This document shows, piece after piece, positions 9,601 through 15,071 of a DNA stretch of 15,088 nucleotides (position 1 is its first letter; the number at the start of each line of letters is the position of its first letter). Made by a program: the position numbers and the translations under genes. This DNA is from an uncultured Prevotellaceae bacterium (GTDB taxonomy: Bacteria > Bacteroidota > Bacteroidia > Bacteroidales > Muribaculaceae), in contig CAMFSS010000020.1 in NCBI GenBank assembly GCA_945983195.1, forward strand, positions 1-15,088, written 5' to 3'. Under the pieces are notes generated by a model. The model was not told the origin of the DNA. It searched no databases and saw only the letters and a list, made by a program, of their open reading frames with translations.

Positions 9601-11471
9601 TTCGGGCCTTCATTGGTGGTTGCTTCAACTATTGGAGAAATAGCCGAGGCATTACCCCAGCGGTCGACAGCCTTAAGAGCCAGATAGTAGGTGGTGAGCG
9701 ACTTCAATCCGGTGAGCTGATAGCTGTAGGTGTCGCCCGAAGCATTGAACTTGGTGTCGATAGCCACACTTGCCACCTTCGAGAGGTCGCTCTCGGCGGT
9801 GAACGGCGTGGTGCTGTAGTAGAGAATATGCTGGTTGACGACTCCGGTTGAAGAATTGGGGATAACCCACTCCACAGTGATATTGTCCTGTGCAGGATAA
9901 GCCGAGAACGAAGTGACAGCCTCAGGGGCTTCACCGTCGGGGCTCATCTGGAGAGCCTTGGCAGCGTCGATATATCCCACGCCATAGAGTCCGCGCACTG
10001 CGGGGTTATACTCATAGAGGTCGTTGACCGAAGTGAGAATCTGCTGCTTTACGGTCTCGGCAGGCATATCGGCATTGCCGTACTCCGACACTACGAGAGC
10101 TGCAACACCAGTGACGTGCGGAGTAGCCATCGACGTACCCTCATAGAATCCGTAGGAGTTGTCGGGGAGTGTGCTGAGCACACCGCCTGTGTTGCCGTAG
10201 GTGAGCAGACCGCCGGGAGCTGTAATGTCGACCCACTCGCCATAGTTGGAATATGGAGCTACGGTGTAGTCGTTGGTCATAGAAGCCACCGCAACAACCG
10301 GGGGATAGCAGGCAGGATAGAAGTTTCCCGTGGCACCATCGTTACCGGTTGAGAAGAATATGATACCGCCCGAAAGGTTGCGCTGGGCACGCATCAAATC
10401 ATCACCTTCAACGTTGCCCTTGGTGCCAACGAAGTAGTCGATTGCATCGAGCACGTCCTGCTCATACAGTCCGTCGACGTTCCAGCCCCATGAGCAGTTG
10501 GCAATAGATGCACCGCAGTTGGCTGCATAGACGATAGCTGCCGCAAAGTCGGCATCGCCCGAACCTGTGCGGGAGTCGAACACCTGAGCGGAGAGGAGGC
10601 GCACACCCGAACCCGGAGTGCCGTCGCCACCTGCAACACCGCACACGCCCTTGCCGTTGTTGTTGACGGCAGCCACAGTTCCTGCAACGTGCGTACCGTG
10701 GTTGTGGGGATAGACCTCGCTGGTGCCGGTGCAGAAGTTCCAGCCATACACGTCGTCGACGTAGCCGTTGCCGTCGTCGTCGACACCGGGAGTACCGTTA
10801 AGCTCAGCCTCGTTGACGTACATATTGGCTGCAAGGTCCTCGTGATTGTAGTCGATACCGCCGTCGATGATTGCAACAATCACGTTGCTGCGGCCGGTGG
10901 TAGTCTTCCACGCCTCAAAGAGGTTGATGTCGGCACCGGCACGGCTGCCTGAGACAGCACCGGTGTTGTTGTAGTGCCACTGGCTTGCGAGGCGCGTGTC
11001 GTTGAACGGAGCCGCTGCATCGCGCACCACCTGAAGTGACGATACAGGGCGGGCCTCGCCACTGCCGTCCATAAGCTTCATAGGAACTTTCATAGTTGCT
11101 ACTTGCACGCCTGCTGTAGACTCATACATCGCCTTGACCTCGGCAGGCGACATCGACTCGTCGAATGTCACCTCATACCAGCGGTCGAGTCCGTAGGCCT
11201 TCTGACGGGCCTCAAACTTCGGCGAGTAAGGGAAAACTCTACGCATGCCTGTCACCTTGGCACTCTTAGCCACAGCATCGAGAGTGCGCACGCCGGTAGC
11301 AAGAGTCCCGGCCTTGGCACGAATCTCCTTGGTACCCACTTTAGTTGCAGCTTCGGGCTGCAACTTCACGCGGATAACACCTTGGCGTGGTGTCAAAGTT
11401 TCAGCTTGTGCAAAAACGCCGACGAGGAGAGCTATCATCGTCAGCATAAACATTTTAATCTGTTTTTGCAT
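3648..11471 (-). CDS. Giant secreted subtilisin-like (S8) serine protease with T9SS sorting domain
   Basis: The 2607-residue protein is a secreted S8 endopeptidase. A signal peptide (1-23, cut after AQA) and a propeptide-like region (24-160) precede the catalytic domain (about 195-505). The triad is Asp203 (IIDGGID), His258 (HGTHVAG) and Ser447 (GTSMATPHV), with oxyanion Asn377 (STGNDG) and a calcium-type loop DDDGNGYVDD (231-240). A fibronectin III-like domain follows (515-618). Next come ASH-like beta-sandwich segments (about 950-1053, 1415-1510, 1820-1970) alternating with paired modules: jelly-roll-like at 705-884 and 2070-2250, and 'FPFYG' lectin-like at 1112-1345 and 1568-1765. Two cadherin-like repeats (2315-2517) follow. 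The C-terminus (2528-2607, LNAYPNP to GIYILKVS) is a type A sorting domain that sends the protein through T9SS. The gene is monocistronic. The substrate is unknown; the long stalk may bind glycans or protein. Confidence 0.93.
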   Translation of the reverse strand: MQKQIKMFMLTMIALLVGVFAQAETLTPRQGVIRVKLQPEAATKVGTKEIRAKAGTLATGVRTLDAVAKSAKVTGMRRVFPYSPKFEARQKAYGLDRWYEVTFDESMSPAEVKAMYESTAGVQVATMKVPMKLMDGSGEARPVSSLQVVRDAAAPFNDTRLASQWHYNNTGAVSGSRAGADINLFEAWKTTTGRSNVIVAIIDGGIDYNHEDLAANMYVNEAELNGTPGVDDDGNGYVDDVYGWNFCTGTSEVYPHNHGTHVAGTVAAVNNNGKGVCGVAGGDGTPGSGVRLLSAQVFDSRTGSGDADFAAAIVYAANCGASIANCSWGWNVDGLYEQDVLDAIDYFVGTKGNVEGDDLMRAQRNLSGGIIFFSTGNDGATGNFYPACYPPVVAVASMTNDYTVAPYSNYGEWVDITAPGGLLTYGNTGGVLSTLPDNSYGFYEGTSMATPHVTGVAALVVSEYGNADMPAETVKQQILTSVNDLYEYNPAVRGLYGVGYIDAAKALQMSPDGEAPEAVTSFSAYPAQDNITVEWVIPNSSTGVVNQHILYYSTTPFTAESDLSKVASVAIDTKFNASGDTYSYQLTGLKSLTTYYLALKAVDRWGNASAISPIVEATTNEGPKMTVDKKSLSFTIDAASSPTGSGTFNIGNTAAGLLRWSGKIADKMYTPATQSLSNLFVPGAKGKIKSHLAAEIHASAGETFSTADFHTGDYPKRLQWYSEYWASIGEEDTSLPNSQAQYFYVDPDQYPDGFNLTHVEVTSTYGKNPTMQIYRAGGALTPANMLQEIKPATFYSGMQIQLTEQICFAPGEGFWVVMHFPAESNDYYPLGLGKTADAYIGYSYMSNDLGATWIPLRDALKGSNYEAYGDYLSWTIAALSKNPAWSKVFSLNPAEGTVKQGDTQAVEFVNDGQPIVNGTYKFNLSFTTNESEKNAIVLPVTVTVKGNVPVMSTPKIVNFGSLLVGDSKTIEVEVVNEGYGVYTGNYGYLQSSSWKINSEHYTLKDVPVGGFPARSTSKFKIIYTPKEAGSHSGCITFKSKAGIEFKVYMQGVAIDPSKIVVEPETIELGTVDVASEAATSTFKIKNEGNYPLEYVFPKFSDHQLEVSLGKASHKFGYTRLTNLNGAADFAYDGNPALLGATEITSTFTDNVRNSRAIALGFDFPFYGNTYNEVYITSLGGLAFGLGEYSYFPPLTPTSSSLEGVPYISAYGHQLQFGPNSHVTYAKQDGKFVVNFSNVLAVKYDVETTPISFHIALSANGDIEIFYDDYVRTEWGYDEMGWEVEVDRLFQGGSTLFCGIKDPDNKDALVVTSADIADYWGTGGDPDGQVYKQFTTGSAVKFEAPAPYFVTNIAPAYGIVSPGEEAEITATIKAGDDITAGDTFNRLTIETNDPTAAAAYVTFRATFTGDNLLPQPTVESDVVDFGKVFRTSVAKMPVAVKNSGKDAFTLTGISFKSSVFSTETQLPVTVEPGMSKDVIVIMPTDTEGAVADEMTVATSAGDLTVTLKGEVIGCPTIELSITGIEETVTSGAPLSKELTVTNSGNEALEFSITPGAFTSVSDPDVANAKVSYVYSSSSDNENVKFEWVDIEHGLGERNGFSYYNTHDFVAVDLPFAFPFYGREYTRMYIYNTGFVSFTERNDDAIWPEPPADFPKGSIYTNIIAPYWGLHTMDANETAGTFHYITENQAVISWMEYGNTMNLGVCFQLIMHKDGSFKFQYKALNSYAVIFNTFGLAGACNEGGTEYFLIPDRHIKFGNAVQFSPVALSTVAAGASKTVTLNIDTDKMAGDYTDAVAISSNVPGSESIELPVAVTINGVANPVFPEPIVVEHVVGYEETPTASSGPGVSLAGAPWEAVFKIENTGTAAMTVLDISYDSPTDRAGYPLYTLLAQMMVPDWVTGEYSLQWQLYEFFKGMPIEVTPSQPLNLSMPMSWDAYDTVGETALPLTVTYTLDGVTELTKVIDLKFVVTDIPEMRLDREDIHVEGAAPDYLGVETLNIANDGAYKLTYSLRLDMTGVGEQPETGEEGDNNGGVVPMSVKPQLTEAQTASLKANLNVAPQPLATPASALDGPTDFKYKNILFYPAVKGSTTPAYGTGNKYGLYTAATHFTAPEDGFNISHIYLASTLLNSDGSYIEYGDINVEIVAGKDYENGNVMGTGTFHLATHDGGHFLIIPLDRAVYINPDEEFYVRVHYPMGVEFPAYICSKEDPVVANRYMGHVEGYGWFDMAEMFKNQYGSLGYIMSCLETVSGSPWVKMLNAETQGEIQPNESLAVNIQLNAATAPLVTGNKAMLVIKSNDPSAPIVNFPIVLDRNGAPVITAPAEAIVVSEGTAPSVHVTVTEPEGDDFQIFFTDNAGIASVKEITVDAGTVEKNEEIYTVKGASTADIEVVISPDYKTAGDYSFSVFAADSYRQEASAQVSYTVEHANRAPEALPVADIVVGEGASSEVVTFANCFTDPDGDAMTYTVSYSAEGIVKGFLAEGSVIFYGVAQGEVMVTITATDTYGASTDNTFKIQVSDGSGVASVGAGVALNAYPNPVVATLYVTCGFGGKVKYELFSENGATVYVSEKEAAAGTAQAIDVASLARGIYILKVSHDGKVATCPVIRK

Positions 11472-11571
11472 AAAGTTTGAAATTAAATTAATGAATAAAA
11501 ATTGTATTGTGTCTAATTGATATCATTTGGCTTGAATTTGCGGCAATTTGCAGTATTTTTATTCAAATTAG

Positions 11572-11630
11572 CAAAAATATCCACCATCTCCACATACGCA
11601 AAGTTATAGAATATTTCCAAATATACACAA
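11572..11630 (-). promoter_or_regulatory. Promoter region of the giant protease gene (two overlapping candidates)
   Basis: Two good matches overlap on the minus strand. One is TAACTTTG (11599-11606) with TTG at 11628-11630, spacing 21. The other is TATTTTTG (11572-11579) with TTTG at 11599-11602, spacing 19. They would give leaders of about 125 and 100 bases. I cannot decide which is used. Confidence 0.6.
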
Positions 11631-11679
11631 CTTTTCTCCGTTTTTTACCACAAAATAACGCACTAAAGAAAATATATCC

Positions 11680-11721
11680 AAAAAAGGCGGATTCGCAGGG
11701 ATAATCACCTGTGAATCCGCC
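11680..11721 (-). terminator. Rho-independent terminator of the pterin-synthase-like gene
   Basis: A 14-base-pair stem (11686-11699 with 11708-11721, arm GGCGGATTCGCAGG, one G-T pair) has an 8-base loop. On the minus strand it is followed directly by six T residues (11680-11685). It lies 38 bases past the stop at 11760, which is the classical arrangement, and separates this gene from the promoter of the giant protease. Confidence 0.88.
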
Positions 11722-11759
11722 ATAAAAAGTTTTGTGACTACTGAACGTAGGCTATTGCA

Positions 11760-12323
11760 TCACTTGCGGTAGCCGCACTTGGGGCAACGTCCCTCGGCAT
11801 CGAGCGAAATTCCGCAAAGCGGGCAACGGTCGATATCCTTGCGCTCGCCAAACTCGCAGCTTGCTGCATTCACACCGCTTGTGAAGGTAATCTTGGCAAT
11901 GTTGAGCTTGTCCTTGAGCAGGTCGTAGACGATCTTTATCATTCCCTCCACAGTCATTGTCTCCTTCGTAACCACCAAGCGGCAGTCGGGATAAGCCTTT
12001 GCAAGCGGAGTGCAGAATGCCTCGCCCTTCATTGTGTTCATGGGATGTCCGTTGCGGATTCCCTGCTTGTCGTACACGTCGAGCACGGCGGGGAGCAGCG
12101 GATCGTCCTCGCGGAGGATAAGGGCGTGGTCGAAGTTCTTCAGCACGTCCCAAGCCACTTTCTGAATCTCATTGCATGGATACACCATGTTGACTCCCAT
12201 ATTCACCGAGTCCTCCACCTCAATTGTGAGAACGCCGGTGTGTCCGTGAAGATATTGGGCCTCGCCCATAAAGCCGTAGAAACGATGTGCATACTGCAAA
12301 TCAAATGTTGTGATACTTCTCAT
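11760..12323 (-). CDS. 6-pyruvoyl-tetrahydropterin synthase / QueD-like protein with C-terminal zinc ribbon
   Basis: The 187-residue protein belongs to the PTPS/QueD (COG0720-type) family, whose members convert dihydroneopterin triphosphate to pterins or to the queuosine precursor carboxytetrahydropterin. Zinc ligands are present as His13 (YAHRFYGF) and the HGH motif His26/His28. The Asp65-His66 pair (NFDHALIL) matches the family's catalytic Asp-His. The catalytic Cys expected four residues before HGH is Ala22, and the Glu of PTPS-III types is Gln23. Near the end the usual Glu-Thr motif reads TFTSGVNAASCEFGE. A four-cysteine zinc ribbon is added (C167, C170, C180, C183; CPLCG...CPKCG). At about 120-140 residues typical QueD is shorter. 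The family is clear, but canonical activity is doubtful, so I give no symbol. The gene has its own promoter and terminator. Confidence 0.86.
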   Translation of the reverse strand: MRSITTFDLQYAHRFYGFMGEAQYLHGHTGVLTIEVEDSVNMGVNMVYPCNEIQKVAWDVLKNFDHALILREDDPLLPAVLDVYDKQGIRNGHPMNTMKGEAFCTPLAKAYPDCRLVVTKETMTVEGMIKIVYDLLKDKLNIAKITFTSGVNAASCEFGERKDIDRCPLCGISLDAEGRCPKCGYRK

Positions 12324-12361
12324 AATCGTAATAATTTTTTAGTTGGTTGTGGTATTATTCT

Positions 12362-12380
12362 AACCACCCTGAAGGCGGTT
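12362..12380 (-). other. Small hairpin in the leader of the pterin-synthase-like gene
   Basis: On the minus strand the RNA would form a 7-pair stem (12374-12380 with 12362-12368, one G-U pair) around the loop UUCAG, about 38 bases before the ATG at 12323 and downstream of the predicted transcript start. It may affect stability or translation, and no known riboswitch is recognised. Confidence 0.3.
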
Positions 12381-12395
12381 TTGTTCTCTGTGATG

Positions 12396-12426
12396 CGAAG
12401 TTACAACATTTTCGCCCAAATTACAA
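12396..12426 (-). promoter_or_regulatory. Promoter for the pterin-synthase-like gene
   Basis: On the minus strand TTG (12424-12426) is followed after 20 bases by TAACTTCG (12396-12403), one mismatch from TAnnTTTG. This gives a leader of about 70 bases. It lies in the 130-base gap after the epimerase stop, so the two genes need not be co-transcribed. Confidence 0.5.
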
Positions 12427-12453
12427 CAGATTCTTTCAATATGTCAATAACAT

Positions 12454-13356
12454 TTATCTATCAATCACGCCATCGCGGCATGCCTTGGCACTGCTGAAGG
12501 TGAGATTGCACGTCATTTTGCGTAGGCGAGTGCTGTCGATGGGCATTGCACGACCGGTGAGCTTCAGTGCCGCATCACCGCACAGGGCAAGCACACGGGC
12601 CGCCCACACGGGCACACTGGGCACTCGCCGATGCCCCACGCGCTGCGCCACCTCGCGCGCTATCGCACCAAATGTGGTGTGATGAGGCTCACACACGTTA
12701 TAGATGCCGCCACGAGCCACCACTCGCAGCACTATCGGTGCCAGATGCTCCACCCGAAGCACGCTCTTGCGTGCCTTGCCGCCACCTATCAGCGCAAAGC
12801 GGTTACACCTGATTCCACGCTCCATAGCACCGAGATTGCCGGGAGCACCATCACCGAGCATCAAAGGCGGACGCAAAATCGAAAGCGTCACACCGTGCTC
12901 ACGGCACCACCCAAGCAGATACTGCTCGGCAAGAATCTTGCTTTGCGCGTATGCAGTAGTGCCATTGAGCGCATGCGTCTCGTCGATTCCCTCGCCCTCG
13001 TCGCAGCCATACACCGACACACTGCTCACATAGACCATTGCACGCGGCACGCCGATACGCTCCAATGCCTTGCAAAGATTGACGGTGCCTGTGTGGTTGA
13101 CGTCGAAAAACTGCTGCTGCTCAGCCGGGGTATGCGGCACCATGTGTGCCTTGCCGCAGGCATGGAGCACCACATCGAAGGGGCGGTGAATCGCCGGAAC
13201 TCCGGCAGAGAGGTCGGCAATGATGTCGCAACCTGCCGAGCGGCCCAATGTGGTGACGGCATAGCTGTTTCGGAGGAGCGGCAGTATGTGGCTCCCCACA
13301 AATCCCGAAGCACCGGTCATGAGCATAGTTTCCTTTGCTGTGTATTCTGCGCCCAT
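12454..13356 (-). CDS. NAD-dependent epimerase/dehydratase (extended SDR)
   Basis: The 300-residue protein is an extended short-chain dehydrogenase/reductase of the type that acts on nucleotide sugars. The NAD-binding Rossmann motif is TGASGFVG (Gly15, Gly18, Gly21). The catalytic set is Ser112 (YVSSVSVYG) and Tyr136-x3-Lys140 (YAQSK). The segment FDVVLHACGKAHMVPHTPAEQ followed by FFDVNHTGTVNLC is typical of epimerases found in surface-polysaccharide gene sets. The frame is open to 13470, but a -7 element at 13419-13426 lies inside that extension, so I use the ATG at 13356. The ATG at 13326, preceded by AAAGGAA, is an equally serious alternative and would start the protein right at the Rossmann strand. 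No glycosyltransferase or other sugar gene is adjacent. The substrate is unknown. Confidence 0.88.
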   Translation of the reverse strand: MGAEYTAKETMLMTGASGFVGSHILPLLRNSYAVTTLGRSAGCDIIADLSAGVPAIHRPFDVVLHACGKAHMVPHTPAEQQQFFDVNHTGTVNLCKALERIGVPRAMVYVSSVSVYGCDEGEGIDETHALNGTTAYAQSKILAEQYLLGWCREHGVTLSILRPPLMLGDGAPGNLGAMERGIRCNRFALIGGGKARKSVLRVEHLAPIVLRVVARGGIYNVCEPHHTTFGAIAREVAQRVGHRRVPSVPVWAARVLALCGDAALKLTGRAMPIDSTRLRKMTCNLTFSSAKACRDGVIDR

Positions 13357-13418
13357 TGCAGTCAGTTTTCTTGTCAACGTAAAAAAATTCTTGTTTGTTC
13401 CGACTTCTTGTCGCAGTG

Positions 13419-13426
13419 CAAAATTA
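13419..13426 (-). promoter_or_regulatory. Putative -7 element for the epimerase gene
   Basis: On the minus strand this reads TAATTTTG, an exact match to TAnnTTTG. The leader would be about 60 bases to the start at 13356 or 90 to 13326. No clear -33 element lies 19-21 bases upstream. Confidence 0.45.
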
Positions 13427-13481
13427 CCAAAATTCGTGGAGAGTAACGCACTAATCGTCGACAAAAGCACGGTGTACTTAC

Positions 13482-13519
13482 AAAAAAAAGCACAACCGCT
13501 ATTGCAAGGCTGCGCTTTT
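13482..13519 (-). terminator. Rho-independent terminator of the NlpC/P60 gene
   Basis: On the minus strand a 12-pair stem (13508-13519 with 13486-13497, two G-U pairs) with a 10-base loop runs into a tract of eight T residues (13482-13489, the first four of the tract closing the stem). It lies about 58 bases past the stop at 13578 and before the epimerase promoter. Confidence 0.78.
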
Positions 13520-13577
13520 GTATGGATTCCTTATGATTATTGTTTTTATTACTGCCAATTCATTGTGTGCGGCACCA

Positions 13578-14129
13578 TCACTTTGTGGGACGGCATGCCC
13601 CTACGTAGCGACGCTTGTAGTAAGGCTCTTCAGATGTGCTCACTGTGACTCCGCGTGAGTTGCTGGCGTGGATAAACTTAAACTGCCCCTTGGCTGAATC
13701 TACCTCGGTGACGATTCCCACATGGCCTATGCGCTTGCCAACGGCACGTCCGTTGAAAAATACCAGGTCGCCGGGTTTAAGATTATTTTTCTCCACCTTC
13801 TCGCCATCGTTGATTTGCGAGCGCGATGAGCGTGTGAGGCTGTAACCAAATTTTGAGAACACATAGCTTGTGAATCCCGAGCAGTCGAATCCTTTTGGAC
13901 TTGATGCTCCACTGCGATAGCGTGTGCCCTTGAATGTAGCGGCATAGTCGAGCAACTCCTTTATTTCAGCATCAGGGTCGTTGTGAAGAGCCGACTGCTG
14001 AATCTGCTCCATAATGGAGCCGTGCTTGCGCTGTGTGAGTTCCTGAGCCTGCACAGAAACACTTGCCATCAGCAACATCACAGTTGCCGCTGCAAGCATC
14101 ATCATTCTATGTAGGTTCATTATTCTCAT
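13578..14129 (-). CDS. Secreted NlpC/P60 (C40) peptidoglycan peptidase
   Basis: The 183-residue protein would cut stem peptides of peptidoglycan (gamma-D-Glu to diamino acid bond in characterised members) in the periplasm. An N-terminal signal peptide covers about residues 1-28 (hydrophobic MMMLAAATVMLLMA, cut near VQA). After a short linker the C40 domain carries Cys83 (FDCSGFTSYVF), His136 (GHVGIVTEV) and the third polar residue His154 (FIHAS). The strand KPGDLVFFNG is also typical. It is a single-domain enzyme with no SH3 or LysM cell-wall module. A methionine at position 4 (14120) is an alternative start. There is a near-perfect promoter upstream and a terminator downstream, so it is a single-gene unit. 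Confidence 0.93.
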   Translation of the reverse strand: MRIMNLHRMMMLAAATVMLLMASVSVQAQELTQRKHGSIMEQIQQSALHNDPDAEIKELLDYAATFKGTRYRSGASSPKGFDCSGFTSYVFSKFGYSLTRSSRSQINDGEKVEKNNLKPGDLVFFNGRAVGKRIGHVGIVTEVDSAKGQFKFIHASNSRGVTVSTSEEPYYKRRYVGACRPTK

Positions 14130-14173
14130 CGAGTTAGGTTAGTTGTTACGCTTATAATGGTAAACTTCTGATA

Positions 14174-14205
14174 CAAAGTTAGAAATTATAAGAGTAAAAA
14201 ACAAA
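14174..14205 (-). promoter_or_regulatory. Consensus Bacteroidetes promoter for the NlpC/P60 gene
   Basis: On the minus strand TTTG (14202-14205) is followed after exactly 20 bases by TAACTTTG (14174-14181). Both elements match the consensus fully. The transcript would start near 14170, with a leader of about 40 bases. Confidence 0.75.
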
Positions 14206-14273
14206 CAGCATTGACATTTATAAACATTCACAAATGCAAACCGGTGCATAGAGTGCAGCGGCAAAATCGAGGG

Positions 14274-14295
14274 AAGAGGCTCAAGTGTGCCTCTT
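14274..14295. terminator. Possible terminator hairpin after the GYF_2-CD225 gene
   Basis: A perfect 7-pair stem (14274-14280 AAGAGGC with 14289-14295) encloses 8 bases, about 85 bases past the stop of the minus-strand gene at 14380. No T tract follows directly on the minus strand, so the role as terminator is weak. Confidence 0.35.
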
Positions 14296-14324
14296 TACAA
14301 AAGTAAATCGCGGGAACGTGACGC

Positions 14325-14348
14325 GTTAAATCGTTAACCCAATTTAAC
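14325..14348. repeat. Inverted repeat with clustered TTAA motifs
   Basis: GTTAAAT (14325-14331) and ATTTAAC (14342-14348) form a 7-base dyad around a central GTTAAC. Four TTAA motifs fall between 14326 and 14362. It lies between the GYF_2-CD225 stop and the NlpC/P60 promoter and may be a protein-binding site or chance in AT-rich DNA. Confidence 0.3.
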
Positions 14349-14379
14349 TATCACATGGTTAAAATGTATCGGCTTTGAT

Positions 14380-14823
14380 TCAGCTCATAAATGAAATGAC
14401 GACCATAACTACAAGATAAATCAGACCGGCTAAAACTGAGAACTTAACCCACTTGAAAGCTTCAGCCGACTCCGCTGCGGCCGTTTCGTAGTCACCGCAG
14501 CTATTGGCATTCGACACCTTGACAGCTTTGATGATTGCCACAATGCCAAGTGGCAGACAGCAGAACAGAGTGGCAAGAATAGCCTCTACAAGGTGAGTGG
14601 AAGGCGCAACATGCGGCGGCTGGGGAGTATATGGCTGCCGGGGAATGGGATCCTCTGCCTGTGTTGCAAACAAGTATGCCAGCTCTGGCACATTTCCGGC
14701 TGCCACCCAATCGGGCATACCGTCACACCACACAAGCGTATCTTTTGTCAATCCACGTGTCTGAAGCTGATTCACTTCAAATGGACCAACCGACTTTTGA
14801 TTCTCTACAATAAAGTATTTCAT
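14380..14823 (-). CDS. GYF_2-CD225 two-domain membrane protein
   Basis: The 147-residue protein has an N-terminal GYF_2 (DUF4339) domain at about 3-52, with YFIVENQKSVGPFEVNQL and the aromatic-rich VWCDGMPDWVAAGNVPEL. A Pro/Gln linker (58-74) joins it to a C-terminal CD225/dispanin-like domain (75-147). That domain has the typical LATLFCCLPLGIVAIIKAVKV helix, the polar GDYETAAAESAEAFKW loop and a second hydrophobic helix at about 126-145. GYF-type domains bind Pro-rich peptides, and CD225 domains sit in membranes. This pairing is frequent in bacteria but its role is unknown to me. I use the ATG at 14823 because the longer frame to 14859 would overlap the -7 element and adds 12 residues absent from the domain. 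Confidence 0.85.
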   Translation of the reverse strand: MKYFIVENQKSVGPFEVNQLQTRGLTKDTLVWCDGMPDWVAAGNVPELAYLFATQAEDPIPRQPYTPQPPHVAPSTHLVEAILATLFCCLPLGIVAIIKAVKVSNANSCGDYETAAAESAEAFKWVKFSVLAGLIYLVVMVVISFMS

Positions 14824-14858
14824 AATTACACGATGTGTTAAGTCAGAATATTCAAGCA

Positions 14859-14866
14859 CAAAACTA
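14859..14866 (-). promoter_or_regulatory. Putative -7 element for the GYF_2-CD225 gene
   Basis: On the minus strand this reads TAGTTTTG, matching TAnnTTTG, with a leader of about 33 bases to the ATG at 14823. A possible -33 TTTG is 23 bases away, slightly too far. Confidence 0.45.
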
Positions 14867-14916
14867 CAATTTTTTTAGATTAATTGACTCAAAAAACGTA
14901 TTTTTTTGGCGAAAAT

Positions 14917-14991
14917 CTCAAAAAAGCACCGACAACGACCATATTATGATAAAAAAGTGAGTTTTTGTGAAGAAAGTCGGCATTTTTTGAG
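14917..14991. repeat. Long inverted repeat in the tRNA upstream region
   Basis: The arm CTCAAAAAAGCACCGAC (14917-14933) pairs with GTCGGCATTTTTTGAG (14976-14991) as 9 pairs, a small internal loop (GCA against CA) and 5 pairs, around a 42-base AT-rich centre. A further CTCAAAAAA copy is at 14888-14896. The right arm ends eight bases before the -33 element of the tRNA promoter. Function is unknown. Confidence 0.45.
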
Positions 14992-14999
14992 GCAAAAAC

Positions 15000-15030
15000 T
15001 TGCATAATTGAAAAAAACGCAGTAACTTTG
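15000..15030 (+). promoter_or_regulatory. Promoter of the tRNA transcript at the right edge
   Basis: TTG (15000-15002) is followed after 20 bases by TAACTTTG (15023-15030), a full -7 match. A leader of about 40 bases follows. It has a small hairpin (ATCGG, GAGAAA, CCGAT) and no ATG, consistent with a stable-RNA precursor. Confidence 0.65.
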
Positions 15031-15071
15031 CACTCGCAAATCGGGAGAAACCGATCTGCAGCCCCTTAAAC

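Noticed and set aside
12631..13446. Plus-strand open frame of 271 codons across the epimerase gene
   Set aside because: It is antisense to a well-defined SDR with all catalytic motifs, and its Cys/His-rich translation has no family character.
13357..13470. Upstream in-frame extension of the epimerase
   Set aside because: It contains the TAATTTTG promoter element and adds residues ahead of the Rossmann strand that do not fit the family.
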